The notes beneath the pieces are model-generated. The model saw nothing but the letters and a program-made list of their open reading frames with translations, was not told the origin of the DNA and made no database searches. Positions 54,249-63,306 of a DNA stretch of 64,000 nt are shown piece by piece. The position numbers and the translations under genes are program-made. Source of the stretch: Pseudomonadota bacterium (GTDB lineage: Bacteria > Pseudomonadota > Gammaproteobacteria > Burkholderiales > Thiobacillaceae); NCBI GenBank assembly GCA_021848725.1, contig JAJZTS010000002.1, positions 62,001 to 126,000 on the forward strand, given 5' to 3'. Positions within the stretch are counted from its first letter, which is position 1; each line of letters starts with the position of its first letter.

Positions 54249-54296
54249 ATCTCGCCTCGTCGGCATAATCCATCATGCAATGCCATCGAATTTTCG

Positions 54297-54326
54297 CTGA
54301 CAAACGCGGCACTTCCGGCATACACT
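54297..54326 (+). promoter_or_regulatory. Candidate promoter of the RCC1 gene
   Basis: CTGACA (54297-54302, 5/6 to consensus) and TACACT (54321-54326, 4/6) are 18 bases apart. The rest of the gap to 54426 shows no other clear element. Confidence 0.35.
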
Positions 54327-54426
54327 TTCCTTGAATACCCTATAGCCGCGTGAGCGCTATAGAGGCGCAATCATAAAAAATTTAGAACCAGAAATACAAC
54401 GGTTGGTGGGGTTCGAATCAATCGCC

Positions 54427-56556
54427 ATGACATCAAAGCATCTCAACGCATACTCGATTCCAAAAGCTTGGCTCACCGCCAAGCCAATTGGATGCGCATT
54501 TTTCTTGCTTTTCTTGCTCATCTCATCGGCCAACTTGGCTGCAAGCACACAGATAGCTGCCGGCGCTCACCACGCTCTTGCCATTAAACCCGATGGTAGC
54601 CTCTGGGCATGGGGGGATAACAGTTTCGGTGAGCTTGGTGACAACACCAAATATACCCACGAAGCCCCAATTCAAGTCGGCAGCGATTATAGCGTTGCCT
54701 CAGCCGGCGCTGCTTCATCGGCTGCCATCAAGACTGATGGTAGCTTGTGGATGTGGGGCCTGAACACAGATGGCCAACTGGGTGACGGCACCACAACCGA
54801 TCGTCTAAAGCCAACCAAAATTGGTCCAGGCTATAAGGCTGTAGTTCTAGGTGAACAACACACTGTCGCGCTGAAAGTAGATGGCAGTTTATGGGCTTGG
54901 GGTGACAACTCTGAAGGTCAACTTGGTGACGGCAGCACCACCAGAACAACCGTCCCGAAAATGATCGACGCAGAGTTCATGGCTATTTCTGCAGGCGGTT
55001 CCCATACCGTTGGCATCAAGAAAGATGGCAGCTTATGGACTTGGGGCTTAAATTCAGATGGCCAATTGGGTGATGGCACCACAACCAATCGCTTCAAACC
55101 AGTACATATTGGCACCGGTTTTGTCGCAATAGCGGCAGGCTATACCCACACTGCCGCGCTGAAAGCTGATGGCAGCCTGTGGCAGTGGGGAAAAATCCAT
55201 GCCTCGGGCTCTCCTAGCCAGAAAATCTTGACCCCGCTACAAATCGGTACCGGATACAGCGCTGTAGCCGCTGGAGATCAGCACATCCTGGGCCTTAAGC
55301 CTGACGGCAGCTTATGGAGTTGGGGAGACAACTTTGCGGGCCAACTTGGTGATGGCACCACTGCAAGCCGAAACTCATTAAATCAGATTGGCAGCGGCTA
55401 TATCAGCATTGCAGCCAATGGCTACAGCTCGTATGCCATCAATAACGATGGCCACCTTCGATCATGGGGTTTTAATTATGCAGGCCAACTAGGCAACGGC
55501 GACCTACTTGATCGAAAAATACCGTCAATCACAATGCTAGAGTCACCGCCAGTTCCCACTGGACTAACTGCAAGCACATTTGAAAATACGCAAATCGTCT
55601 TGACCTGGAAAAACCCTGCCACCTACCTCCCAGCCACAAGCTACAAGATATACGTTAATGGTCAATCAGCACCTATGGTAACCATATCACGCAGCATCCT
55701 GCCTACCGTAGGGGGCGCGATAGCTTATTACGACTCTGTCGACCTTTGGCCATCGACCACATATAGTTATACCGTTGCTGCCTGCTATGGCGATGGAATA
55801 AATACCGCTTGCTCCACCCAAAGCCTCCCAGTCTCGATAACGACCCCCACCACCTTCTTACATACAAAAAAACTGTTTCATTTGCTGTTAACCTGCCCAA
55901 AAACCATGGGCTCTGGTCAAAGTGGCATATGTGATGCAAGAGCATTCTTCAACGACGGTTCAGATCAGTTGGTTACGTATAAAACTTCTTTTAAGCTCGG
56001 CAGCGCAGCTATCAGTATGGACAATCTTAAAATGATAAAAGCCAATACAGTGGCTACCGATACCTCTATCTCCGTCAGCGCATCTTATTCCTATGGCACT
56101 GATACTCTGAGTACCATCGAGGTTATATCCGTATTAGCCCCCACCAATTCCGCATGCACAGGGTCAAAGGAAAACACATCCGTAGTCGTGATTGCCGACT
56201 CTGCCACAAAAAAAATCGGTAACCGCCTGGATGTTCGTTATTGTATGAAGAACTTCGACACAGCCACCGGCCTTGATGTTTATGCCGCATTAAAGACACC
56301 TGATGGCAGCCTCTTGTTCATGAGGCATTGGGCAAATGGCGAAATAACCTTTTCTAGTGATGCAAACTCTTTTCTGACCTTAACAAACGGAATCGACACA
56401 ACACTTCCAGTCCTGACAATACCGTTTCTGCCATCGAACCTTCCTATGGGTGAATATGTTTTCTATGCGATCCAAGTTCCGCGTGGAAAAGATGTGATGC
56501 AAATTACCAATTGGGTTGGCCAGCTTGCACAGGCACGCTTTACCCTCCAAAAATGA
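54427..56556 (+). CDS. Secreted RCC1-repeat / fibronectin-III-like protein
   Basis: A 709-residue exported protein. A signal sequence (about 18-40, PIGCAFFLLFLLISSANLAAS) is followed by seven RCC1-like repeats of about 50 residues, each with a W-x-W-G core (WAWGDNSFGELGD, WMWGLNTDGQLGD and so on), forming a beta-propeller (about 40-365). A fibronectin-III-like domain (about 370-470) and a C-terminal region of unknown fold follow. Bacterial RCC1 proteins bind partners at cell surfaces; the target is unknown. Codon usage is strikingly A+T-richer than all neighbours, so recent acquisition is likely. An in-frame TTG lies at 54403. Confidence 0.87.
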   Translation: MTSKHLNAYSIPKAWLTAKPIGCAFFLLFLLISSANLAASTQIAAGAHHALAIKPDGSLWAWGDNSFGELGDNTKYTHEAPIQVGSDYSVASAGAASSAAIKTDGSLWMWGLNTDGQLGDGTTTDRLKPTKIGPGYKAVVLGEQHTVALKVDGSLWAWGDNSEGQLGDGSTTRTTVPKMIDAEFMAISAGGSHTVGIKKDGSLWTWGLNSDGQLGDGTTTNRFKPVHIGTGFVAIAAGYTHTAALKADGSLWQWGKIHASGSPSQKILTPLQIGTGYSAVAAGDQHILGLKPDGSLWSWGDNFAGQLGDGTTASRNSLNQIGSGYISIAANGYSSYAINNDGHLRSWGFNYAGQLGNGDLLDRKIPSITMLESPPVPTGLTASTFENTQIVLTWKNPATYLPATSYKIYVNGQSAPMVTISRSILPTVGGAIAYYDSVDLWPSTTYSYTVAACYGDGINTACSTQSLPVSITTPTTFLHTKKLFHLLLTCPKTMGSGQSGICDARAFFNDGSDQLVTYKTSFKLGSAAISMDNLKMIKANTVATDTSISVSASYSYGTDTLSTIEVISVLAPTNSACTGSKENTSVVVIADSATKKIGNRLDVRYCMKNFDTATGLDVYAALKTPDGSLLFMRHWANGEITFSSDANSFLTLTNGIDTTLPVLTIPFLPSNLPMGEYVFYAIQVPRGKDVMQITNWVGQLAQARFTLQK

Positions 56557-56608
56557 CACTTTGCGCGGTCGATTTTGATAGCACGTTCAGACAATAGATT
56601 CTACAGTT

Positions 56609-57670
56609 TCATCGAATCGTAGCCAGCAATGCCGCAGCCAGCTCTTCTATGATTACCTGTTCGCCGAAATAGCGTTCATAACTCTCATAAGCCAGCCGGC
56701 CTAGCTCTATCAGCCCAGCCGGTTGCATAGCGATGTGCGCCAGTGCTTGGGCCAGCGCTTGGGCATCGCCCGGCGGCAACCAGACGATACCGCTATCGCT
56801 TTGCAATTCCGTCGGATAGCCGACACCTTCGCGCGTAACAAGCGGCCGACCGCAGGCCAGGGCCTGGAACACCTTGTTCGGGATGACCCGGCCGGCCTTG
56901 GCCGAGGCGCCGAACACGCCGAGCACGATGTCGGCCTGAGCGATGCGGGCCGGCAGTTGCTCATAGGCGAGCCAGGGTTCGAAGGCGACGTTGGCCTGAC
57001 CTTGCATACGGCGCTGGCACTCAGCCTTGAGCGGGCCGTCGCCGAGCAGCACCCAGCGCACCGGCGGGCCTTGGTAGCGGCGGGCGGCCTCGACGATGGT
57101 CTCGGGGCCTTGCAGGCCGATGAAGCTGCCGAAGAACAGCACCTCCAGCGGCCGCTTGCCGTCGTATGGCGGCAGCGGCGTCGGTTGGAACAGCGCCTCT
57201 TCGGCGCCGACGTGGATAACGCGAATCTTCTGCGGCGCGAGAGCGAAGGTCTGGGCAAAAAATTCGGCATGGGCCGGCGTGTCGGCGATCACCAGGTCGG
57301 CGCTGCGTAGCAAGCGGCCTTCCCAGGCGCGCAGGCGCTCGGCCTGGGCGCTGCCCTCGGCGAACTTGCCGCGCTCGAACACCTGTTTGTCATAGGCGGA
57401 GATCAGCGGGTCGGCGATCAAGGGCAGGCCGCGGCGTCGGCTCCAGCGCCGGGCGGCGGCGAGGTCACGTTGGCGAAAGCAGGGCAGCCAAACAAGATCG
57501 GGCTTGGGCAGTTTATGTAACACCGCTTCCCAATCGGCCAGCATGCTGAGCTGCGGCCGAAAATCGACGATGCGCCAACCCAGGTCGGCGAAGCCTTTGC
57601 GCAGGATACGGTTACGCGAATAGTCGGGGTCGAAGCGGCCCCACCAGAGGACGGTCTTGTTAGCGCTCAC
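56609..57670 (-). CDS. Glycosyltransferase family 4
   Basis: A 353-residue GT-B enzyme: N-terminal WWGRFDPDYSRNRILRKGF, donor domain with FFGSFIGLQGPETIVEAAR, WVLLGDGP, and the C-terminal nucleotide-sugar region GVFGASAKAGRVIPNKVFQALACGRPLVTR. The start is GTG at 57670. It converges on the RCC1 gene with about 50 bases between. Its partners on this strand are two GT2 genes. Confidence 0.88.
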   Translation of the reverse strand: MSANKTVLWWGRFDPDYSRNRILRKGFADLGWRIVDFRPQLSMLADWEAVLHKLPKPDLVWLPCFRQRDLAAARRWSRRRGLPLIADPLISAYDKQVFERGKFAEGSAQAERLRAWEGRLLRSADLVIADTPAHAEFFAQTFALAPQKIRVIHVGAEEALFQPTPLPPYDGKRPLEVLFFGSFIGLQGPETIVEAARRYQGPPVRWVLLGDGPLKAECQRRMQGQANVAFEPWLAYEQLPARIAQADIVLGVFGASAKAGRVIPNKVFQALACGRPLVTREGVGYPTELQSDSGIVWLPPGDAQALAQALAHIAMQPAGLIELGRLAYESYERYFGEQVIIEELAAALLATIR

Positions 57671-57692
57671 CGTGGCTCGGCCAACGCTTATT

Positions 57693-57761
57693 CGTCATCC
57701 CCGCAAAAGCGGGGATCCAGCCCTGGGCCGGGTGTGGATTCCCGCTTACGCGGGAATGACG
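57693..57761. repeat. Palindromic repeat, CGTCATCCC type
   Basis: CGTCATCCCCGC-AAAA-GCGGGGATCCAG then a GGGTGTGGATTCCCGC-TTAC-GCGGGAATGACG half; two hairpins within 69 bases in the gap between GT4 and GT2 genes. Related in sequence to 49207-49275. Confidence 0.75.
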
Positions 57762-57795
57762 GTATCGAGAAGTGCATCGGCTTTCCTTGGCACAC

Positions 57796-58605
57796 TCAAA
57801 CGCGGCCTTGCCCGTCTTCAGCGCCGCTCGCTGCGCGACGCCTGAGGCGATTCAGCTCGCGCGCCTTGGCCAGACGGATGAAACGCTGAAAGGCATACAT
57901 ATGGCTGACCACGATGCCGTCGATGCCGTTGGCGAATTCGCGCCGCAGCACGTATTGCTTGAAAAAGGCGACGGCCGGCAGCAGCAGCAAGCTCAGCCAG
58001 GAAGGATCCCGCCCCTTGTTCACCAGGTCTTCGGCCTGGGCACTGGAATAGCCGTTGACCTTGTCGACATGATGCGCAAGCGAGCGGAAGGAGCGGTGCA
58101 CGACCATGCCCTTGAAGTGGCCGATGCGGCCCTGGCGCACGACCACCGAGTCGTGCACCAGCGCGTCCTTGAAACCGGCCTTGTCGCGGCGGTATAGCCG
58201 GACCGGGTGATGGAAGGCAGTCCACGGGTGGCCCCGCTCCTGAAACGGATACAGCGGCAGGATCGGCACGGTATAGGCCGCGCAATCGGGTTCGCCTTGC
58301 GCGAACAGCCGGCGAATTTCACCGGCCAGTTCAGGCGAGATTTCTTCGTCGGCATCGATATTGAGCAGCCAGGCATTGCGGCACTGGCCCTCGCCGAACA
58401 CCTTCTGCGGGCCGTAGCCGCGCCAGGCGTTGAACACCACGCGGGCGCCGAGCGATTCGCTCACCGCGACGGTGTCGTCCTCGCTGCCGCTGTCGATCAC
58501 GATCACCTCGTCGGCCCAATCGCGCACGGCGCGGAGCGCGGCCGGGATGCGGTCGGCCTCGTTCTTGGCGATGATGAAGACGGAGATGGGCAGGCGGTCG
58601 GACAT
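57796..58605 (-). CDS. Glycosyltransferase family 2 (WaaE/KdtX-like)
   Basis: A 269-residue GT-A enzyme resembling LPS core beta-1,4-glucosyltransferases: ISVFIIAKNEADRIPAALRAV, VIVIDSGSEDDT, WLLNIDADEEISPEL (metal-binding DxD-like) and HPVRLYRRDKAGF. The C-terminus is a helix with KQYVLRREFANGIDG. The start at 58605 is chosen; a 605-codon frame that runs on into the next gene's antisense is spurious. Confidence 0.9.
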   Translation of the reverse strand: MSDRLPISVFIIAKNEADRIPAALRAVRDWADEVIVIDSGSEDDTVAVSESLGARVVFNAWRGYGPQKVFGEGQCRNAWLLNIDADEEISPELAGEIRRLFAQGEPDCAAYTVPILPLYPFQERGHPWTAFHHPVRLYRRDKAGFKDALVHDSVVVRQGRIGHFKGMVVHRSFRSLAHHVDKVNGYSSAQAEDLVNKGRDPSWLSLLLLPAVAFFKQYVLRREFANGIDGIVVSHMYAFQRFIRLAKARELNRLRRRAASGAEDGQGRV

Positions 58606-58631
58606 GGTGCGCGTATTGTAGGACAAGCGGC

Positions 58632-59579
58632 TCACTCGGAACGCTCGCCCCGTTCGGGGCACTTGTCCGGCAGCCCCCAAGACCGCGGGCAGCCGAGTGC
58701 GAGCCACAAGACCTGGGTGCCGTAGACGGCGACCTTGTTGCGCAGCCGGGCATTGACCCCGGCCAGCAGCAACAGCAGGGCGGCATTGAACAGGAAATTC
58801 ACGATCAGTCGCCCAACCCGCCAGGCGGTCAGCAGCGCAACGGCCGGCAGCGGAAATACCCGGCGATAGAACAGCAGGCGCGAGCGCAGCATCTCCACCT
58901 GCGCGCCGCGCCGCACACGGCGGGTGCTGGCGCCCTTCAGGTGAGTGACGTGGATGCGCGGGTCGAGGCAGACCTGCCAACCGTGCCGGCGCAGGCGCGC
59001 GCACCACTCGGTCTCCTCGAAATAGAAGAAGAAGGCGGGGTCGAGCATGCCTACCCGATCGATGGCGGTGCGGCGTACGGCCATGCAGGCGCCGACCACG
59101 GTCTCCACCTCGTTCACTCGGTCGGCCGCAAGCTTGGGCAAGGGCGTGCGGCCGAAACCGAGTTCGGCACGCACGGTCGGCAACACGCCATGCGAGCGCT
59201 GCGGTGCGCCGTCCGGGCCATACAACTGACCGGCGACGATGCCGGCCTGCGGCCAATCGCGGAAATCCCGCTCGAAACGGTTCAGCGCATCGGGCTGGAT
59301 ATGGGCGTCGTTGTTGAGCAGCAGCACGAACTCGCCCCGCGCCTGTTCGATGGCCTGATTGCAGGCACGGCCGAAGCCGTTGTTGCAGCCGTTCTCGATG
59401 ATGCCCACGCGCGGATAGGCCGTACGCACCCGCGCGACGGAATCGTCGCGGCTGCCGTTGTCGACCAGCCAGACCTCGTCGCGCGCCGGGTCGAGCGCCG
59501 CCTGCAAGTGGGCCAGGGCCTGCAACAGCAGGTCGGCGCCATCGCGATGCACGATCACCACAGAGAATCTGAGCGCCAT
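58632..59579 (-). CDS. Glycosyltransferase family 2 (rhamnosyltransferase-like)
   Basis: A 315-residue GT-A enzyme with FSVVIVHRDGADLLLQAL, EVWLVDNGSRDDSVA, FVLLLNNDAHIQPDAL (DxD-type metal site in NNDA) and FFFYFEETEWCARLRRHGW, the ED motif of WbbL-like rhamnosyltransferases. A hydrophobic C-terminal segment (about 253-280) may anchor it. 26 bases from the KdtX-like gene, same operon. Confidence 0.9.
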   Translation of the reverse strand: MALRFSVVIVHRDGADLLLQALAHLQAALDPARDEVWLVDNGSRDDSVARVRTAYPRVGIIENGCNNGFGRACNQAIEQARGEFVLLLNNDAHIQPDALNRFERDFRDWPQAGIVAGQLYGPDGAPQRSHGVLPTVRAELGFGRTPLPKLAADRVNEVETVVGACMAVRRTAIDRVGMLDPAFFFYFEETEWCARLRRHGWQVCLDPRIHVTHLKGASTRRVRRGAQVEMLRSRLLFYRRVFPLPAVALLTAWRVGRLIVNFLFNAALLLLLAGVNARLRNKVAVYGTQVLWLALGCPRSWGLPDKCPERGERSE

Positions 59580-59611
59580 ATTTCCTTGTCTGGTATGCGA
59601 TCATTTCGCCC

Positions 59612-61096
59612 ATGCGTTTTCCTATTCAGCTCTCGCCGCACGGACAGTTCGCCGCCATTGTAGTGGCTTATTGCCTGCTGCACCTCGGCCTGCGCCTGTT
59701 TCTGTCGCCGGTGCTCGGCACCGACGACGTCGAGCAGGCCATTTGCGCCCAGAGCCTGGCCCTGGGCTGCGACCTGCGCCAACCGCCGCTGTATACCTGG
59801 CTGCAATGGCTGACCAACCAGTTCGCCGGCACCGGACGGCTGAGCATCTTCCTGTTCAAATACGGCCTGCTGTTCCTGACCTATTGGCTGCTCTATCGAA
59901 TCGGCCTGCGCCTGTTCGCGCAAAGCGCCACCGCCGGCATCGCCGCGCTGTCGCTGTGGTTGACCTATCCGTTCGCGGTGAGCGTGCACCAGGGCGTAAC
60001 CCATTCGCTGTTGCTGTCGGTACTGCTGGCCGCTTCCTTTCTCGTCGCACTCCGGCTGGGTGAGCGCCGCACGCTCGGCGGCTATGTCTTGCTCGGCCTC
60101 GTGCTCGGGCTTGGGCTGTTGGCCAAGTACAGCTTCGCCCTCTATGCCGCAGCCCTTGCGCTCGCCGCGCTGGGCCTGCCGCGTTACCGCGCGCTGTTGC
60201 TCGATGTGCGGTTGGTGCTTACCGCGCTCGTCGCCGTGTTGGTCGTCACCCCCCATAGCCTATGGGCCTGGGAGCGGCTGGGGGCGATGCAGGGTGCGCT
60301 CGGCGGCATCGGCCAGCACAATGCGCCGGCCGGCTACGGGCCGCGCGTGGCCAGCGGACTCATGAGTCTCGCCAGCGCCTTGGTCCAGTTCTTGTTTCCG
60401 TTATGGCTGATCTTGCTGATTTTTTATCCACGCCTATTGCGCCCGCCGAAGGCGCCGCTGCCCGATGCGCTGCGTCTGGCTGGGCGCACGATAGCGATCT
60501 CGGCCGGGCTGCTGGCCCTGGTCGTGTTGCTCGGCGGCCCGGTCGAGATCAAGCCGCGCTGGATGCATGTCGTGCTGTTGCTCGCGCCGCTGTATTTGTT
60601 CGGCCGCATCGAAGCGGCAGGCTACTCGGCCGGCGCCAAACGCGGCTATGTCGCCAGCCTGTCCCTGCTACCGCTGTTGGTTATCGCGGCCTGGCTGGGG
60701 CAAACCTACTTGGCGCCGAAGTTCGGCCAGGTCACGCGCTTTCACGCGCCTTATGACCGACTGGCGCAACAACTGCACAGCGCCGGTTTCGAACGCGGCA
60801 CCATCGTGGCCGATGGCCTGCACCTGGCCGGCAATATGCGTATCGCCTTCCCCGAATCCCGCGTGGTGACGCCGGCCTATCCACACTATCGCCCGCCCAT
60901 GACCGGCAGCGGGCAATGTCTGGCCGTTTGGGAGAGCCGGCACCATAGCGCCGCACCTGCCGAGTTGATCGGCTATCTGAACAAGGCCGGCAGGCCAGCG
61001 CCCGCCCCACGATACATCGAGGCCGATTATCGGCACTCGGAGCGGGAACGAATGGAGCTTGGTTTTCTGCTGTTGCCCGCCGCGGCCTGCCCTTAG
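59612..61096 (+). CDS. ArnT/PMT-like glycosyltransferase (GT39/GT83) membrane protein
   Basis: A 494-residue protein with about 11 membrane helices and the periplasmic loop motif GTDDVEQAICAQSLALGCDLRQPPLYTWLQW, with the acidic pair (DD) needed by ArnT and PMT enzymes. C-terminal soluble domain (about 375-494). It would transfer a sugar from a lipid carrier in the periplasm, completing modifications of the LPS or polysaccharide. Divergent from the GT2 pair. Confidence 0.87.
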   Translation: MRFPIQLSPHGQFAAIVVAYCLLHLGLRLFLSPVLGTDDVEQAICAQSLALGCDLRQPPLYTWLQWLTNQFAGTGRLSIFLFKYGLLFLTYWLLYRIGLRLFAQSATAGIAALSLWLTYPFAVSVHQGVTHSLLLSVLLAASFLVALRLGERRTLGGYVLLGLVLGLGLLAKYSFALYAAALALAALGLPRYRALLLDVRLVLTALVAVLVVTPHSLWAWERLGAMQGALGGIGQHNAPAGYGPRVASGLMSLASALVQFLFPLWLILLIFYPRLLRPPKAPLPDALRLAGRTIAISAGLLALVVLLGGPVEIKPRWMHVVLLLAPLYLFGRIEAAGYSAGAKRGYVASLSLLPLLVIAAWLGQTYLAPKFGQVTRFHAPYDRLAQQLHSAGFERGTIVADGLHLAGNMRIAFPESRVVTPAYPHYRPPMTGSGQCLAVWESRHHSAAPAELIGYLNKAGRPAPAPRYIEADYRHSERERMELGFLLLPAAACP

Positions 61097-62535
61097 AGCA
61101 AGACCACCGTCGCCAGGCCGAGGAAGATGAAGAACCCCATCGAATCGGTGATGAAGGTGGTCAGCACCGCCGAACCGAAGGCCGGATCGCGACCGAAGCG
61201 GTCGATCACCGCCGGCGCGAAATAGCCGGCCAAGGCCGCGACCACTTGGTTGAGCAACATCGCGGCCGCCATCACGCCGCCGAGGGCGACGTTGCGATAG
61301 AGCAGAAAGGCAACCACGCCCATCACGCCCCCCCAGACGGCGCCGTTGAGCAGTGCGATGCCCAGCTCCTTGCCGAGCAGGCGCCGGGCGTTTTCCTTGT
61401 TGATCAAACCCAAGGCCAGGCCGCGCACCATCAAGGTGGAGGTCTGGTTGCCGGAGTTGCCGCCCATGCCGGCGACGATGGGCATCAGCGCCGCCAGTGC
61501 GGCGAGCTGCGTGATCGAACCCTCAAAGGCACCGACCACGCGCGAGGCGACCAAGGCGGTACAGAGGTTGATCGCCAGCCAGGTCCAACGGTTTTTGGCG
61601 GCCTTCCAGACCGTGGAGAACAGGTCTTCCTCTTCGCGCAGACCGGCCATGCTCAGCATGTCTTCCTGCGCCTCGGCCCGAATGTAGTCGAGCACCACGT
61701 CCACGGTCAGGCGGCCGACCAAGCGATCCTGCGGATCGAGGATCGGTGCGGTCACCAGGTCGTAGCGTTCGAAGGCCTGGGCCGCGTCGGACGCGCGGTC
61801 CGAGGGGTGGAAGGCCACCGGCTCGTCGATCATGATCGCCGCGATATGCGCCTCGGGGTCGTGCACCAGCAACCGTTTCAGCGGCAGCACGCCGATCAAA
61901 CGTTTGCTGTTATCGACCACGAACAGCTTGTCGGTATGGGTCGGCAGATCGCCCAGCATGCGCAGATAGCGCAAGGTGGTCTCGATGGTCACGTCGGCAC
62001 GGATGGTGACGAAGTCGTAATCCATCAGCGCGCCGACCGAGTCCTCGTCGTAAGACAGCGACGATTCCACCTGGGCGCGCTTCTGCTCGTCCAGGGACTT
62101 CATCAACTCCTGCACCACGTCCTTCGGCAGATCGGGCGCCAGGTCGGCGATCTCGTCGGTATCCAGACTGCCGGCCGCGGCCAGCAGTTCGCGGTTGTCC
62201 ATGGTCGCGATCAGCGACTCGCGCACCGCATCGGACACCTCGATCAGGATCTCGCCGTCGCGTTCGGCCTTGACCAGATCCCAGACCAGAATCCGGTCGT
62301 CGATCGGCAAGGCCTCCAGGATGTAGGCCACGTCGGCGGGGTGCAGCTCGTCGAGTTTCTTCCGCAACTCGGCTATGTTTTGTTTATGCACCAGGGCCTC
62401 GACCAATTCGTGCCGGGGCATGTCCTGCTTATGGACGAGCGACTCCACCAACTTTTGCCGGGCGATGATTTCCACCACCTGGCGTAGGCTGTCTTCGACG
62501 TGCTCTTGGCCGGATTCTTGGTTGAGGTCGTTCAT
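61093..62535 (-). CDS. mgtE: Magnesium transporter MgtE
   Basis: A Mg2+ channel/transporter gated by intracellular Mg2+. The 480-residue protein has the N-domain (LHPADVAYILEALP), two CBS domains (about 160-280) and five C-terminal helices with the pore motif MPIVAGMGGNSGNQTSTLMVRG. Near the N-terminus a 15-residue unit is tandemly duplicated (28-42 and 43-57, KLVESLVHKQDMPRH and ELVEALVHKQNIAEL). ATG at 62535 is the start. Confidence 0.95.
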   Translation of the reverse strand: MNDLNQESGQEHVEDSLRQVVEIIARQKLVESLVHKQDMPRHELVEALVHKQNIAELRKKLDELHPADVAYILEALPIDDRILVWDLVKAERDGEILIEVSDAVRESLIATMDNRELLAAAGSLDTDEIADLAPDLPKDVVQELMKSLDEQKRAQVESSLSYDEDSVGALMDYDFVTIRADVTIETTLRYLRMLGDLPTHTDKLFVVDNSKRLIGVLPLKRLLVHDPEAHIAAIMIDEPVAFHPSDRASDAAQAFERYDLVTAPILDPQDRLVGRLTVDVVLDYIRAEAQEDMLSMAGLREEEDLFSTVWKAAKNRWTWLAINLCTALVASRVVGAFEGSITQLAALAALMPIVAGMGGNSGNQTSTLMVRGLALGLINKENARRLLGKELGIALLNGAVWGGVMGVVAFLLYRNVALGGVMAAAMLLNQVVAALAGYFAPAVIDRFGRDPAFGSAVLTTFITDSMGFFIFLGLATVVLL

Positions 62536-62613
62536 GGCGAGGCATTGTAGCCCGCGCCCGTTACCACCAAAAGATTTCGGCGGCAAACCTTACGAAGATT
62601 TATGGCACGCTGT

Positions 62614-63306
62614 TCACTTCGGCACGGCAACCTGCCACATGCGCGCGGCGATGATCGCTTTGCGTTTCAGCAGGCCGCGCGCCGCGCGATGGGTCTCGTA
62701 GTAACGCGGGTTCGGGATCATCGCCGCCAGCATTGCCGACTCGTCCGACCCCAAACCGGCGGCCGATGTTTTGAAGTAACGGCGCGCGGCGGCTTCGGCA
62801 CCGTAGATGCCATTGCCCCACTCGATCACATTCAGATACACCTCAAGGATGCGGCGCTTGCTCCACAAGGCCTCGATCATCACCGTGATCGCCGCCTCCT
62901 GCGCCTTGCGCAGCGGATTGCGCGACGAGGACAGGAACAGGTTCTTGGCCAGTTGCTGACTGATGGTGGAACCGCCGGCCACGACCTTGCCCTTCTTCAG
63001 ATTTTTCTCCATCGCGGTCTCGATCCCCTCCCAATCGAAACCCTCATGGGCGATAAATTTGGAATCCTCGGCGGCCACCACGGCGCGTTTGAGATTCATC
63101 GAGATCTGCTTGTACTCGACCCATTGGTGGCGCAACTCGGCCTCCGGCCGCTTTTCCTGCAGGCGCTCCAGGCCCGCCGCCATGAAGGCGGTCGAGGATG
63201 GATTGAACTGCATCCACCACAGCACATGGCCGAGATACCAGAGTTGCAGGGCCAAGAGCAGGCCGAGGACGATGCCCAGCCACTTCAGAATCCGACGCCA
63301 CATCAT
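62614..63306 (-). CDS. mtgA: Monofunctional biosynthetic peptidoglycan transglycosylase
   Basis: A GT51 enzyme that polymerises lipid II into glycan strands. One membrane helix (about 8-28), then the donor/acceptor motifs: VVAAEDSKFIAHEGFDW (catalytic Glu in EDxxFxxHxGxD), GGSTISQQLAKNLFLS, RKAQEAAIT and LEVYLNVIEWGNGIYG. Length 230 is typical. The first ATG overlaps the aroE stop by four bases; the two are coupled, a common pairing. Confidence 0.96.
   Translation of the reverse strand: MMWRRILKWLGIVLGLLLALQLWYLGHVLWWMQFNPSSTAFMAAGLERLQEKRPEAELRHQWVEYKQISMNLKRAVVAAEDSKFIAHEGFDWEGIETAMEKNLKKGKVVAGGSTISQQLAKNLFLSSSRNPLRKAQEAAITVMIEALWSKRRILEVYLNVIEWGNGIYGAEAAARRYFKTSAAGLGSDESAMLAAMIPNPRYYETHRAARGLLKRKAIIAARMWQVAVPK

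Noticed and set aside
57796..59613. Apparent 605-residue fused glycosyltransferase
   Set aside because: The N-terminal half is an out-of-frame reading of the neighbouring GT2 gene; the real protein starts at 58605.
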